From: Oxytricha trifallax
Lineage: Eukaryota > Ciliophora > Spirotrichea > Sporadotrichida > Oxytrichidae
Assembly: GCA_000711775.1 (NCBI GenBank)
Contig: ARYC01000553.1
Coordinates: 1 to 64,000, forward strand
Length of the DNA stretch: 64,000 nt
Direction of reading: 5' to 3'
Shown here: in pieces, positions 37,101-48,000 of the stretch
Layout: every line of letters begins with the position of its first letter
Numbering within the stretch: position 1 is the stretch's first letter
Position numbers and translations under genes: made by a program
Notes under the pieces: generated by a model
Told to the model about the DNA's origin: nothing
What the model saw: only the letters and a program-made list of their open reading frames with translations
The model's database searches: none

Positions 37101-38490
37101 GACTGCATATGCCCACTATAAAAATTAATCTATCTTTAAATTTATAGTAATATTAGTAAAAATAGTTACATCGTAAGATTATTATAATACTTCAAAATCA
37201 CAAATATATTTTTAAAGAGTTCTTTAAGTGACAATTTATTTATTTTATAAATTTCTAAATTCGTTAATACAGTAAATATGTTTTTCTCTTGCATATTGCA
37301 AAAACAAAATAAAATTGAAAATAAAATAAAAAATGAATTAGCATCTGAGGATATTAAAAATATATAAATGTCTTAGATTTATCAAAAAATCCTAGTATTA
37401 TAAAATAATTCAAATTACAAAATAGAAAGAAATGAATAAATTTTTCAAAATTACATAAAATTTAACAATATTAATTCATACAATAGAGTGACGAGGCCAA
37501 AGTTGAGTCATTGAAAACTGACATCAAAGCTAAAGGCAAGTCATTCAAGAAGTTGTCGTAATTGGTATTTCTATCCAGAAGATGAAAATAATAATTATTA
37601 ATAAAAAATTTTATATGCCAAACCGTAATCTCCTAAAGTACATGATATTGCATTATTCTAAAACCTAGAATTAATTTCTTATTTATTGTAGAAAAATAAA
37701 TTTTTAATTTGAATAAAATCAATGAGATTAAAATAATTATCCTGTATAAATATATTAACTATAAATTAATAATTAATTAATTGCTTTAATTCTGTTGTCA
37801 TTAATTTTGTATTCTGACCAATATACTTTCTGTAACTTTTAAAGATTATCACTTATTAATCTTAAACATAACATTCAGCATCAAATTTTGTAATGACCAT
37901 ATAGTTTAACTATTTATCTTCTAGTATGCGTAAGTAGCCTAGGAAATCCTTTAAAAATTCAACACAAATATACATACCTTTTGAGTTTTAGAGACGCTTT
38001 ATAACTTTCATTACTTAAATTTCATTCTCAAATTACCTCAGGTTCTCAGGTTTATTCATATTGGTCGAAAATATAAAAATACAGGTTAATTATCAAAGAA
38101 TTATTATGAATTTTAATTGAGAGTGTTTAAGCAATGGTGTATAATTTAATAGTCCACAACAAGCAAAGGTATAATTTCATAATCTTAAACAAATAATTAC
38201 AATCATTTTCACATGATACTTTGAGAATATGAATGAAATGCTGTTTTATTAGAGATGAAATAAACGTACTTCAGTTTAGTATAATAATTCTATTTCCTAT
38301 ATTTTAAAGGATTCTCTAACTTACAAATTTCACAGCAACATCGTAATCCTTCACTATATGCTTAGCTATATATACATATCCAAACCCTCCTTCCTTAGTA
38401 AAAAAGCTCAGTTGGTACTTATTTTTCAGTATAAAACTTTCAAAATTAATTCCTTTAAACAGTGGATCTGTCTTTACAGCTTATTATTAA
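34150..38490 (-). CDS. CK1-like protein kinase in dispersed segments
   Basis: Segments in order on the minus strand: 38490-38310 holds the glycine-rich loop and beta-3 (FFTKEGGFGYVYIAKHIV, DYDVAVKF); 38066-37970 holds the alpha-C region (NKPENLRQFENEIQVMKVIK); 35710-35270 holds DADLELMFSNYKRKFPLKAV, LLEKFHSLGFIHND, VYLIDFGLTSNMTDYKKY and GLVYILIYFLYGNLPW; then to about 34650 the CK1-typical end (YNLCQNIDSEFVQMLEYL, KPNYKLIRGYMEQ). An open but unassigned tail runs to about 34150. CK1 features are strong, but the catalytic loop reads HND rather than HRD and a one-base break follows it (about 35517), so activity is uncertain. The gaps, especially 35990-37970, are AT-rich and probably IESs; two exon-like islands on the other strand sit in them. 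Confidence 0.65.
36130..36350 (+). CDS. Orphan exon/MDS island A
   Basis: A GC-richer island in AT-rich DNA, open as VLASNIRNLLKLIKRARYDE, ALVHLFEGDMPHCEEVLLHY and LRDLKLLKKTLAETPYS. The coding style is convincing (balanced codons, amphipathic helices), but there is no start, stop or splice context, so it looks like one MDS of a gene whose other parts are elsewhere. The family is not recognised. It lies inside a gap of the CK1-like kinase, on the opposite strand. Confidence 0.5.
36360..37480. other. AT-rich germline-limited spacer
   Basis: No coding segment, inverted repeat or RNA recognised between the two orphan islands. Composition fits IES DNA of the kinase gene. Confidence 0.45.
37488..37585 (+). 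CDS. Orphan C-terminal exon/MDS island B
   Basis: Short coding-like block SDEAKVESLKTDIKAKGKSF then KKLSQLVFLSRR and TGA at 37583-37585, abruptly bounded by AT-rich DNA. It looks like the last MDS of a gene. It may belong with island A (same strand, 1.1 kb upstream), but no shared pointer was found to prove this. Confidence 0.4.
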
Positions 38491-38834
38491 AATTATGCAA
38501 AATTATTAATATAATAATAATAATAATGATTTAATTGTAGTTTAAAATCACAGAATCTCTTTACATTTGACAATAAAATGTTTCTTTGCTTCACAAAGCT
38601 AATACTAATGTCTGCGTTATTTAATTATACAATTTATTTTAATATTAGATATTACCTTTTTATTAATTGTTATATAAATTAATTAAAAGCCATTTCTAAA
38701 TAAATTCTATAAATATTCTCTTCTAAAGATTTATTTATTTTTCTTGCATATTATTATCCTTTTTAGCCAAGATAAAGGTTATTATTTAAATTATTATGAT
38801 TTGATTTTATATAAATTTTTGATTTTAAAATATA

Positions 38835-40175
38835 ATGATGAGAGGGGGAGCAAATTTGTATTCTCTCCTGAAAATCTCTTTGTAAGTTTATAAATTTTGC
38901 TTTACCACACATTGTATTTTTGTATATTTTTGAAAATACTCTTAATATATAACTATATTTTCAGTCAAGAGCTATGTGTGCAGTGATGGCAGATTAATCA
39001 AGTCATAGATTTTTGGTTGGCACAAATTCTTATAAGAAGGAAAACGAAGTGCACTTAATTAATTATTCAGAGGACTCTAATCGCATTGATTAAGAATCAG
39101 TGTTTTAAATCGAAAATGGAGAAATATGGACTCTTTCATCTTCACCTTATGATAAGAATGTTTTTGCATGCGGTTTATAATCAACAAAGGAGGGTCAAAA
39201 TGATCATGTCGTGAATTTGTAGGATATTTAAGAAGTTAAGGAATCGCATAAAGATTTTGATAAAAAGTGTCTCAAAGTAAAGAGTCAACTTAAAGCATCT
39301 AGCGAAAGTTAGGCACATTAAAATTAAATTCATAGTATCTAGTGGGAGGATACTGAATATTCAGAAGGTCAAACCTCGAAGGAGCTCGTCACTGCAGATA
39401 ATAATAGAATTAACATTTGGGATCTTAAAACATCATAAATAAAAGCAAGTCTCGACCCGAAGACTTTCTTTACTAACTCTTAAGATGAAGAAAGTTTGAA
39501 TGAATGCACAGTTGTTAAGAGAGATCCTCATCATAAGAATTCACTTTGCGTAGGAGTTGAAAAAGGTTTCATCTAAATTGATTAAAGAGTAGCGACTGGA
39601 AAGAATTAAGATAGCATTTTATAAAAGAGAGCTCATTCAGACCTAATTATGGATTTAGACTATAACCCTAACAAACTGAATACTATTGCTACTTGTGGTT
39701 AAGATAGCGTGCTAAGGTTCTGGGACTTGAGAAAGATTGATAAATCAATTTTGGAATTTGAAGTGGACTCTCATTGGATCAGCAAAGTGAAATTTAATAA
39801 ATTTCATGATTAGCTACTTATAACAGGCTGTACCTCAACCTTTGTTTCACTATATAGAGCCTCTTCAGTATCTCAAATGCCACTTTCTAATGTAAACCTT
39901 AACGATTTAAATACAACTAATACCTTCATGATGACTTCAATGACAATGCCTGACGATGGTTATGGTCCAGAGACTTCAAGAATGATGACGCAGACCATAG
40001 GGGAGATGGAGATGATTTATAAGACAAGCTTGTTTAGAGGTATGAATTAGAAGATTTTGTGCATGTTATTGACTGGAGTGCAAGTGATGCATGGATATTT
40101 GCAGGAGTATCGTATAATGGCACATTTTTCTTAAATGTTGCCCCTTCTAAAGAAAAGTATAAAATCTTGTTATGA
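38835..40175 (+). CDS. EIPR1: WD40 protein, EIPR1/TSSC1-like
   Basis: EIPR1 works with EARP/GARP tethering complexes in endosome recycling and dense-core vesicle traffic (family knowledge). Seen here: SHRFLVGTNSYKKENEVHLI, ENGEIWTLSSSPYD, SIQWEDTEYS, TADNNRINIWDLKTSQ, HSDLIMDLDYNPNKLNTIAT, CGQDSVLRFWDLRKID, HWISKVKFNKFHDQLLITG and the diagnostic end FVHVIDWSASDAWIFAGVSY then GTFFLN. One 83-nt intron at 38882-38964. Length (about 415 residues) fits the family. The start at 38835 needs one more G in a G5 run to be in frame, and another one-base break lies near 40010. Stop TGA 40173-40175, only 45 bp before the next gene's first ATG. Confidence 0.75.
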
Positions 40176-40220
40176 TTTTTACTTATAAACGCTTATCAAA
40201 TTTTCTGAAAATCTACAATT

Positions 40221-42219
40221 ATGTCTTAGAATAGTATTATTTCTATAATAATATTGAGATTTAACTTGTTTAGACTTTATATCAAATTAATGAACTCTAT
40301 CAAAGACTCGTCTTCTGAGTATAATATGCATGGTCACAATGAATTAAGGTCAATCAAGCAAAATATTAGACACAAATTATCAGATTTTCAATAGCCTATA
40401 AGTCTTGAAATGTCACATGCTTAACTACGAGTGACTAGGTTTGAATCAGAAAAGGAATAAAGTAAGGGAAAGTAAACAGCATAATTCCAAATAATATCTT
40501 AGTCAAACAGCGAAAATTAAACATCCTCTTAATATAAAGAAAAGGATCTAGAAGATCAAGAAAACATTTTCAATCTATCTCAGATTACACAAAAATTCTA
40601 CTTTAATTAGTATAATTATTAATTTCAGATGAACGGGAAAATTGAAATTCTAGAGACAGAGATGAAAAATTTGATTATAAAAAACAACGAACTTAGCTCT
40701 ATTATCAAGTTTTATCAGGCAAACTTAAGCAGATTATGTAATTACAATTACAATTTTGATTTACTTTTTTATAGCTCTACAAATTGATTCTGATATACAT
40801 CAATTTGTGAACTAAAATATTAACCAGAGCAGTAGCATTTACACAAAAAGGGCACTGCCTTAGTAGGATTATTTTCAGCAAGAGGGATCGAAAAATTAGA
40901 GCTATTAACCCGAAAATGAGCTTAACTTAGCCAGGATACATAAGAAAGAACATTAATAAGTAGGATTTCAAGGAGTAAATAAACACGATTATTATGGAGC
41001 TAATGAATTGAAATCGATTGAAGAGGAAGAATTTTAGTACAATGAATCCATGGCTGAAATTCCAAGAGTGGCATCTCCAAGCAATTACAAAGTAAATCAT
41101 GATTATCATGAAAATCTTATGAGAAACATCGAAATGCAAATACAACAAGTCTTCTCAATCATAAACTAAAGAATGCTAAGCCCAAGAGGCTTTCATGGTT
41201 GTTTAGAGGAAAGAAAAAGGGAAACTTTCAAATAAAAAGCTGCATCATAGCTTATAAACAGTAGAAGAAGCTAAACTCCTATGAATAGAGAAAGAATAAG
41301 AACTGGATTAAAAGATAGCTTCAATAATGGAGGAGGTACAGGAAGTGCATCTTTCAATTTTAAAATTTAAGTTTTATCTGGAGTAAACTAGTACTTTGTC
41401 TCAGGGTAGAATATCTCAAACAATCCTAACATCACTAAGGGCTCACATGCTAGCTTGTATCATCCTTAAAACTTTGGAGTTAGTCCTGGTTCAATTCATG
41501 GCCAACTTTTACCAGCTAACGAAACTATAAATAATGGAAATTACTATGCAACAGAGACTAGTAAAGATGAGGTTCATCATGAAAGTAGCAACTAAATTAA
41601 TCAAAAGAAAATTGTTTTTAAAGAAATGCACGATTTATCAGCAATTAAAATCTCATAAGAAATGCCTAGATCTAATTCTCGATACAGAACTTCACAGATG
41701 AATAAATTGAACTCTGCTTCTCATTTGATGCAATTAAGCTACTAGCATGATTCGCACTATTAAGATCTGTCAGGAATATACGGTCATGGAAAAAATGCTC
41801 ATAATATGTCCTAAACTAAAAGCGCAGCTTATAATTAAACCAAGTTATAACTTGACTAGACAACGAGAAGTGACAATTAGCATTATGAGGAGCCTCAAAA
41901 ATGGATGCCAAATGAAAAGTTTACAATTTGTTAAATCTGTACTAAATCTTTTGGAATTATAAGACGTAAACATCACTGTAGAAGCTGTGGTATTTTAGTT
42001 TGCAGTGGTTGCTCTCCAGAGAAAGGCTATGTAGCTGGATATAAAGACAAGAAAGTAAGAATTTGCAAGAACTGCGATCTCATTAATCAAAGAAGAAAGA
42101 CAGAGATATCAAAACTGAGAGATTTCACATCAAAAGACTAGTAGAAGATGAAAATTTCAGTTTAAATTCTTTACTTTAGCCAGACCTACCAAATACTGAT
42201 CGATACAGAGAATGAATGA
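40221..42219 (+). CDS. FYVE zinc-finger protein
   Basis: The C-terminus carries a complete FYVE finger: WMPNEKFTICQICTKSF, then RRKHHCRSCGILVCSGC and VRICKNCDL, with the R+HHCRxCG signature that binds phosphatidylinositol 3-phosphate on endosomes. Upstream are about 480 residues of Ser/Asn/Gln-rich, partly coiled-coil sequence (KIEILETEMKNLIIKNNELS). A 37-nt intron near 40738-40774 (GTAATTAC...TTATAG) keeps the frame. Stop TGA 42217-42219. The start is uncertain: the ATG at 40221 gives a hydrophobic leader, while one near 40284 (MNSIKDSSSEYNMHG) looks more natural. Its closeness to the EIPR1-like gene suggests the two could share a macronuclear chromosome. Confidence 0.75.
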
Positions 42220-42417
42220 ATTATTAATTTTGATATGAAAATAGACCTACAAATATGATGAGTTAGAGTTTAATTTAATAAAAAAATAAAACTATAATAA
42301 AATTATTCTTTAATGCGGCTTGTTTAAACGGATAAAGGTTAGGAGTTCCAAAAGACCATGTATTTTGAAGGCCTTAATTGATAAATTTTAGATACGGAGA
42401 ATATTCAGAATACTAAA

Positions 42418-43484
42418 ATGAAACTGCCTTCTTATCTTTCAATGACACAAAGAAACTTTAATGGAATTTCTCCAGGTTTTATAAGCATAGGCAATTAGAC
42501 TTAGAGATCACAATCCAAATTAAACTTAAACTACATTGAATCTAATAATCAGCTACCCAAAATAGATAATCTTACGGAAATTAAAATAAAAAAGCCAAAA
42601 GTAAAACTATCTAAGGAGCTTCAAAATAGAATACTTGAATAAATTCAGTAACTTAAAGAACAATCTAAGCTTAATGGTAGCCAAAGTCAATCATTTTTAG
42701 TAAAAAAGAAACTACATTAAAGTTAAATTGGCTAGAAATAATTAAATACTACAATAGGAAGAACTTTGAACAATTCCCTAATTAAAGAAGAGAACAGCAT
42801 TTCACTACTAAATTAAACTTACTCTTCTTAATCTAATTCTCCATAGAGAGTTATGGAAATAGGGAGCTTTCTAAATACTAGCAAGTCTTATTATATGACG
42901 AAGTATCAAGATAAATTTATAGAAAAGACTTTGAGATAAAAATAGACACCTCAAAATAAGTTTATTTTAGGCTAGTATCCTAAGAAAACACGATCTCTAT
43001 CTTTTATGGACTTAGCAAACGGTTTAAAGCATAAAAATGTCGACAAAGATTAAATAAAGATTATTTTAGTTTTCTTTTTTTAGATTTTATAGACAAGATG
43101 AGGACTTTAACTTAAGAAAGAGAGGTAATAATGCTGCAGAGATATTAAGAACTTTAAGCTCAAAGATAATTCCTTAGCTCTGGTCTCTTAAAGAAAACAT
43201 TAGAAAATAGGGAAACTTAAGAATCTCACACTATTCAGAAAATTCATCAATTAAACACATTATCTGATACTCATTCTATTGATAAATTGATTGGCAAGAA
43301 ATTTATGAATTCATAGGAAAGACAAAGAAGGAAGCTGACTTGGCTTAAAAATGAGACTGATAGAAAATATGGGCAATATTGGGATTATCAGAAATAACAA
43401 AAACTAAGGGAGGTTCAAGAAAGAAATAAAAGCACTCAATACAAGTATCTATAGTTTATAGACTCTTAATATAATAAGAATTGA
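42418..43484 (+). CDS. Uncharacterised coiled-coil protein
   Basis: Not recognised. Start MKLPSYLSMTQRNFNGISPG. Lys/Gln/Ser-rich N-terminal half (KLSKELQNRILEQIQQLKEQ; SFMDLANGLKHKN), a probable intron near 43060-43090 ending TTTATAG, then a helical basic C-terminus (QERQRRKLTWLKNETDRKYG, YWDYQKQQKLREVQER) ending at TGA 43482-43484. The C-terminal helix with many Arg/Lys/Gln suggests a structural or cytoskeletal protein, which is only an inference from composition. Confidence 0.6.
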
Positions 43485-43676
43485 TATATCAAAATTACTT
43501 ATATAGTACTTAGAAATCAAGGTATAATTCATTATTTGCTCTTAAATTAGTTATGTTCTTAAATTGTTTATTAATCAGATAATAGATTATTTATTGCTTA
43601 ATTATAAAAAATTAAACTTACTTAAATCTCTAATTTTACCCCATAAAAGAGATTTGTGTAATATTTTATTGTTAAA

Positions 43677-44790
43677 ATGGGAAACCACCCCTTCACCATG
43701 CATTTGAGAAAAAATAAGTTTGCTCGTAAGTTTTTCTTATTTAATAAACTTAGAATCTACAGCTGGTTTGGTTATCGTGATAACAGGAGCTTCATCAGGA
43801 ATGGGAGAAGAGTTCGTTTTCAGGTGCTCATAGAGAGATTGCAAAGTTGTGATAGGAAGCAGAAATGCTGAAAAATTTTAACAGGTATGCATAATCAATA
43901 CGTAGTCGAAAAGACTTTTTTTCTCAATTCTATTTCATTTTTTCTCATTGAAATTAAATATAGATCGCAGAATAATGTATGAGGCAATTTCCTAACTCTA
44001 CGGTGGTCCCAGTTTAAACAGACGTCACTAAGAAAGATGATTGCTAGAAAGATATTATTTTTACTTAAGTGATTTTAGGCGTCTTATTGATGTAGCAATT
44101 GAGAGATTTGGCAGAATAAACTTTCATAATATAAACTAGATTATCTTGATATTAGTCCTGTTTTAGATATTTTAATTCTTAACGCTGGTATTTCGGCACA
44201 TTAAAAGTTTGAAGAAGTTTAGGACATGAAAATTTTCCATCAAATCATGGAGACTAACTTCTATGGTTACCTCTACCCCACAAGGTAACATTTTTCCCCA
44301 ATCTATAAATCTAACCTTTATAGATATGCATTACCCTATTTAAAGAAGTCTCATGGCCAAATTGTTGTAATGTCAAGTTACTCAGGAGAGATTGGGCTTC
44401 ATTAAAGAACTGCTTATTGTGGATCAACATTCGCAGTGACTGGTTTCTTCGAAAGTCTAAGAATGGAACTATCAGATCAAATATACATCACAATCATCTG
44501 CCCAATTACAGTAGAGACATCTATCAGAAAAAATTCACTGATAAAACCTGTGGGAAACGATAATCATTAAATGACTTACGAAGAAACAAAAAAGAGGGGA
44601 TCTTTAATGGCTGTTGAAGACGCAATTGACGTAATTTTAACTGCTATCGACGTCAAAATGAGAAAAATCTTCTTCCCAACTAAAGCATGGTTCGCAAACA
44701 TAAATTTAAATATTATATATTTAAAACTACTTAAGACCAATCTTTCCCGATATTATAGATAGAAAGCTCTATGCAATGGCCAAATTGTGA
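43677..44790 (+). CDS. Short-chain dehydrogenase/reductase (DHRS7-like), IES-split
   Basis: Classical SDR. MGNHPFTMHLRKNKF, a 28-nt intron, then the cofactor motif VIVITGASSGMGEE, a second intron with PVQTDVTKKDD following, RLIDVAIERFGRIN, LILNAGISAH (NNAG position), NFYGYLYPT, a third intron, and QIVVMSSYSGEIGLHQRTAY. The C-terminus KIFFPTKAWFAN joins to YLRPIFPDIIDRKLYAMAKL after removal of a 28-bp IES; stop TGA 44788-44790. The active-site motif YxxxK reads YCGST here: the catalytic Lys is Thr (ACA for AAA), although flanking AYCGS.FAVTGFFESLRMEL is textbook. A third insert near 44047-44078 is likely, but its join is one base off. Confidence 0.8.
44129..44170 (+). other. 38-bp IES with ATAT pointers
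   Basis: ATAT at 44129-44132 and 44167-44170. Removing 44133-44170 joins GRINFHN to ILILNAGIS in frame, restoring the SDR strand leading into the NAG motif. The insert is AT-rich and does not start with GT. Confidence 0.65.
44696..44727 (+). other. 28-bp IES with AAAC pointers
   Basis: AAAC at 44696-44699 and 44724-44727. Removing 44700-44727 changes a frame that otherwise runs past the expected end into AWFANYLRPIFPDIIDRKL and the stop at 44790. The insert is only A and T apart from the pointer's C. Confidence 0.75.
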
Positions 44791-45082
44791 AAAACAGTTT
44801 AATAAAGACTATAACTAATAAACTTTAATATTTATTTACGATTAAAAAATTACAAAAACGATAAATACTATGCAGGGTAAATTCTTTTTCCTCTATATTT
44901 ATTGGTAATTAAATTTTTATCTTCTATCTCAACGAAATGACAGACAAACCTATTGTTGATTATTTATTTAATTGAATTTAAGAAATTATTTCTTTCATAA
45001 TATATCTTGCATAATTGGCTTCTGTGTCTGATTAAGGAATTCTATTTCAATTTAATTCTTTAGGAGTTTCCTTTCGAGTTTT

Positions 45083-48000
45083 TCAATTAACATATATTTA
45101 GAATAAAAATTCATAATATTTCAAATAAATTAAATGAATGATAATATCTCCGTTATCTTCTTTGCACACATTTTTGTCCCTAAATATAGAATAGATCATT
45201 TCTGAAAATTTAACAGAGACTAGAGTTTCAGTATCTGTATACGATCCCCTGACCACTTTTTCCATAATGTCCAAAAATTCAGCCTTCGTAATGAATCTTA
45301 AATGATTAGGATTCAAAAACTAAATTAAATTGAGAAAAAAGATTTAAATTACATTAAGCCAAAATGTGACGTATTGAGCTTGCACTGCTGTTAAGTATTT
45401 AAGTATGCAATTGAACATTAAGAAAGTTGGCCAATTGAATCTTTGCATGCTTTGCCATGACACTGATATTAAGAGCAAGCAGGATTCTTTCTTAAACATC
45501 TGGGTGCTTCTCTTTTAAAAATAGATGAAGCATCTTTAAACACATCTAGCAGCACTCCATCGTCTTAATTATTATCCTCCTCTTCTAGGTTATCTGGAGA
45601 GAGACCTAATAGATCTGCGTTCTTCCGTTTTGCATAATCTTAGCCCATAACAAATAAACTGTTGAACTCACTATGAAGCTCATACACTACTTTACAAGGC
45701 AAAAGATATTCATCTGACAGTTTTTTGCATTCTTCGTAAGATAGAGTCTTTTATTGATGAGTTTAAGCTCCAATATGCTGTTTAGAATAATATTTTTTGG
45801 TTGAAACAAAAACAGCATTTTTCTCTTTTATTGAAGATTTTTAGTTACTGGCATTAATAGTTTTTGCATGAGCTTTTAACTTAGCCTCTTTTTAAATTGC
45901 TTAAGTGTTAAGTGTTTGTAGGTTTTTTATCATGTCCTAATCTAGCTTTAATGGAGAGCTTTATTTGTTGAGGTAACTAAATTTAGGATCTGCTGTTTAT
46001 TCCTAAATTTAATTTCTTGAAAAAAAATTTAGCAGCATAATCTTTAAATTAAATCGCCAATTTAAATTGTAAATAAGAAAATTTATATTTTAACTTTTCT
46101 TGCTGTTTATTCGGTAATTATTGATCCAATAGAAGGCATAGCAATTAAATTAAAATATTTTACATTCCAAGATATGATTTCTCCTTATATTAAATAACAT
46201 GCCTGAATTTATCTAGAGCTTTAACAAAATCATCGCCCCATCTGGCAGAACTAACTGAATCTTTTACTCCTTTTGTTTCTCAAAATTGTTAGATCTAAGT
46301 CTCCTTATTTGATCCCTTACAGGACCATGCTAAATCTAAGGCAATAAGAATTCATTGCAGTTTTTTAAACCCACTCCTTAATAAGTTGGAGATCCATTAT
46401 TTTATTGCCCTAATTTCTTCAAAAAGTTACTTCTATAGTATTCTTTGTTGCTCAAGTAGTCATTGTTTGCGTATTTTGAAAGAGAGAGCTGCATATTTTC
46501 AATATTTAATTCGTCACAAATTCTTTCAACCCACTCAAGATATTTTTAATTGGCCCATTCTTTATTTTATGCTTAAAGTTTTGATCTTAAGATTTTAGAG
46601 TTTTCCACTCTCAAGTCATTAGCTTAAAGTCTCTCTCTTTTATTAGTAATACCTACAAATTTATGGACTTACTATCACAATCCCACAATCATCATCAATT
46701 TCATCCATACTTTCTATCAACTCTCCTTCTATAGTATACATAACATCAAAGACAATTGTTTTATTAGTAAGCTCTTTTGAACAGGTCTCTAAAATTTCTT
46801 TATAAGCTCTCTTGTTAAACTTTCTTTGTACTTTTAAGAATTCCAGTGGAAGTTAAGAAATGTACTTGGGTGAATCTATAAAGTATCTTGACTTAAAGAA
46901 ATTAATGTTTAGTTTTAATGATTTGCATGTTTAAATTGGTTATCCATCTTCTACAAAAACTATCTGATGCTCTTCTTCCAAAAGTTTGTTTTTCTTTTTA
47001 CTTAAGGAATCCGTCAATTTAGGCTTATAAACTGAACTTCTAAATGAATTTTTACCCTATGTTGTTATTGTTTCATTATTATTAACTGTTTAAACTGGCA
47101 ATTTCGATTTTAATACTTGAAGTTCGTTTGGCAATCTTAAAACTTAGCTAAGTTTTGATCCTCGACCATCATCTTATAAATGTTTTGCCTAATGTTTTAT
47201 TTATTTCCCTAGTCTAGAATCACTTTACTACTCTCCACAATTGTTCATTTTATTTTTGAGGAGGCTTTTAAGCATATCGTCATTTTAAACTTCATACTTT
47301 GATATAGCTTCCTCTATAGTTTCTTCCAACTCATTTTCACTTTGTTTCTTCACCATAGAGTGCATATAGTACTTATCAACTTTAGGATCCAAAATTTTCT
47401 TGTTCCAATGAGTCTTAACTCTCCCAATGTTTGATATATTATTTTCATAAATTAGACTATTGTTAAATTTCTATTTATTTAGAGTATATAGGTCTCTTTA
47501 TTTCATGTTTATCATCATTTATTAATACTCTTAACCTTTATATAGTAAAGTATCTCTATCATTTAAGTCTTGATTAGTTTAATCAAATGTTTAGTTTAAT
47601 ATAGGATTATCATCTAATTTGTTAATTGTGTTATAATTTAAAGACTTTGCTCTCAAACTGAAATGATTATCAGAAAGTGGATTACGGGAATTTTCTTAGA
47701 ATCCAAAGATTTGAGGCACTCTTGCTTTTAATATAGGATTTTAAAACCTTAAAATTATTCTAGTATAAATAAAAAGAATTATTATTTAGCATATAAAATA
47801 TCAATTCATTTAAAAATAATCAAGATTCTAAACAAAAATTTTCCAATTAGAATCATTAAACTACAGTTTTGTATTATCTGGCTTATAATTTAAAATATAA
47901 TATTATAAGTATTCTTATATTTATAGCTAAGGACTCCTAACATTAAGCTCGAGGGTTTTATTTAAATTAAATTCTTACTCCTTGACATACTTTTAATTCT

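Noticed and set aside
36130-40175. Islands A and B as N-terminal exons of the EIPR1-like gene
   Set aside because: Island B ends in TGA and neither resembles the EIPR1 N-terminus, which is already present at 38835.
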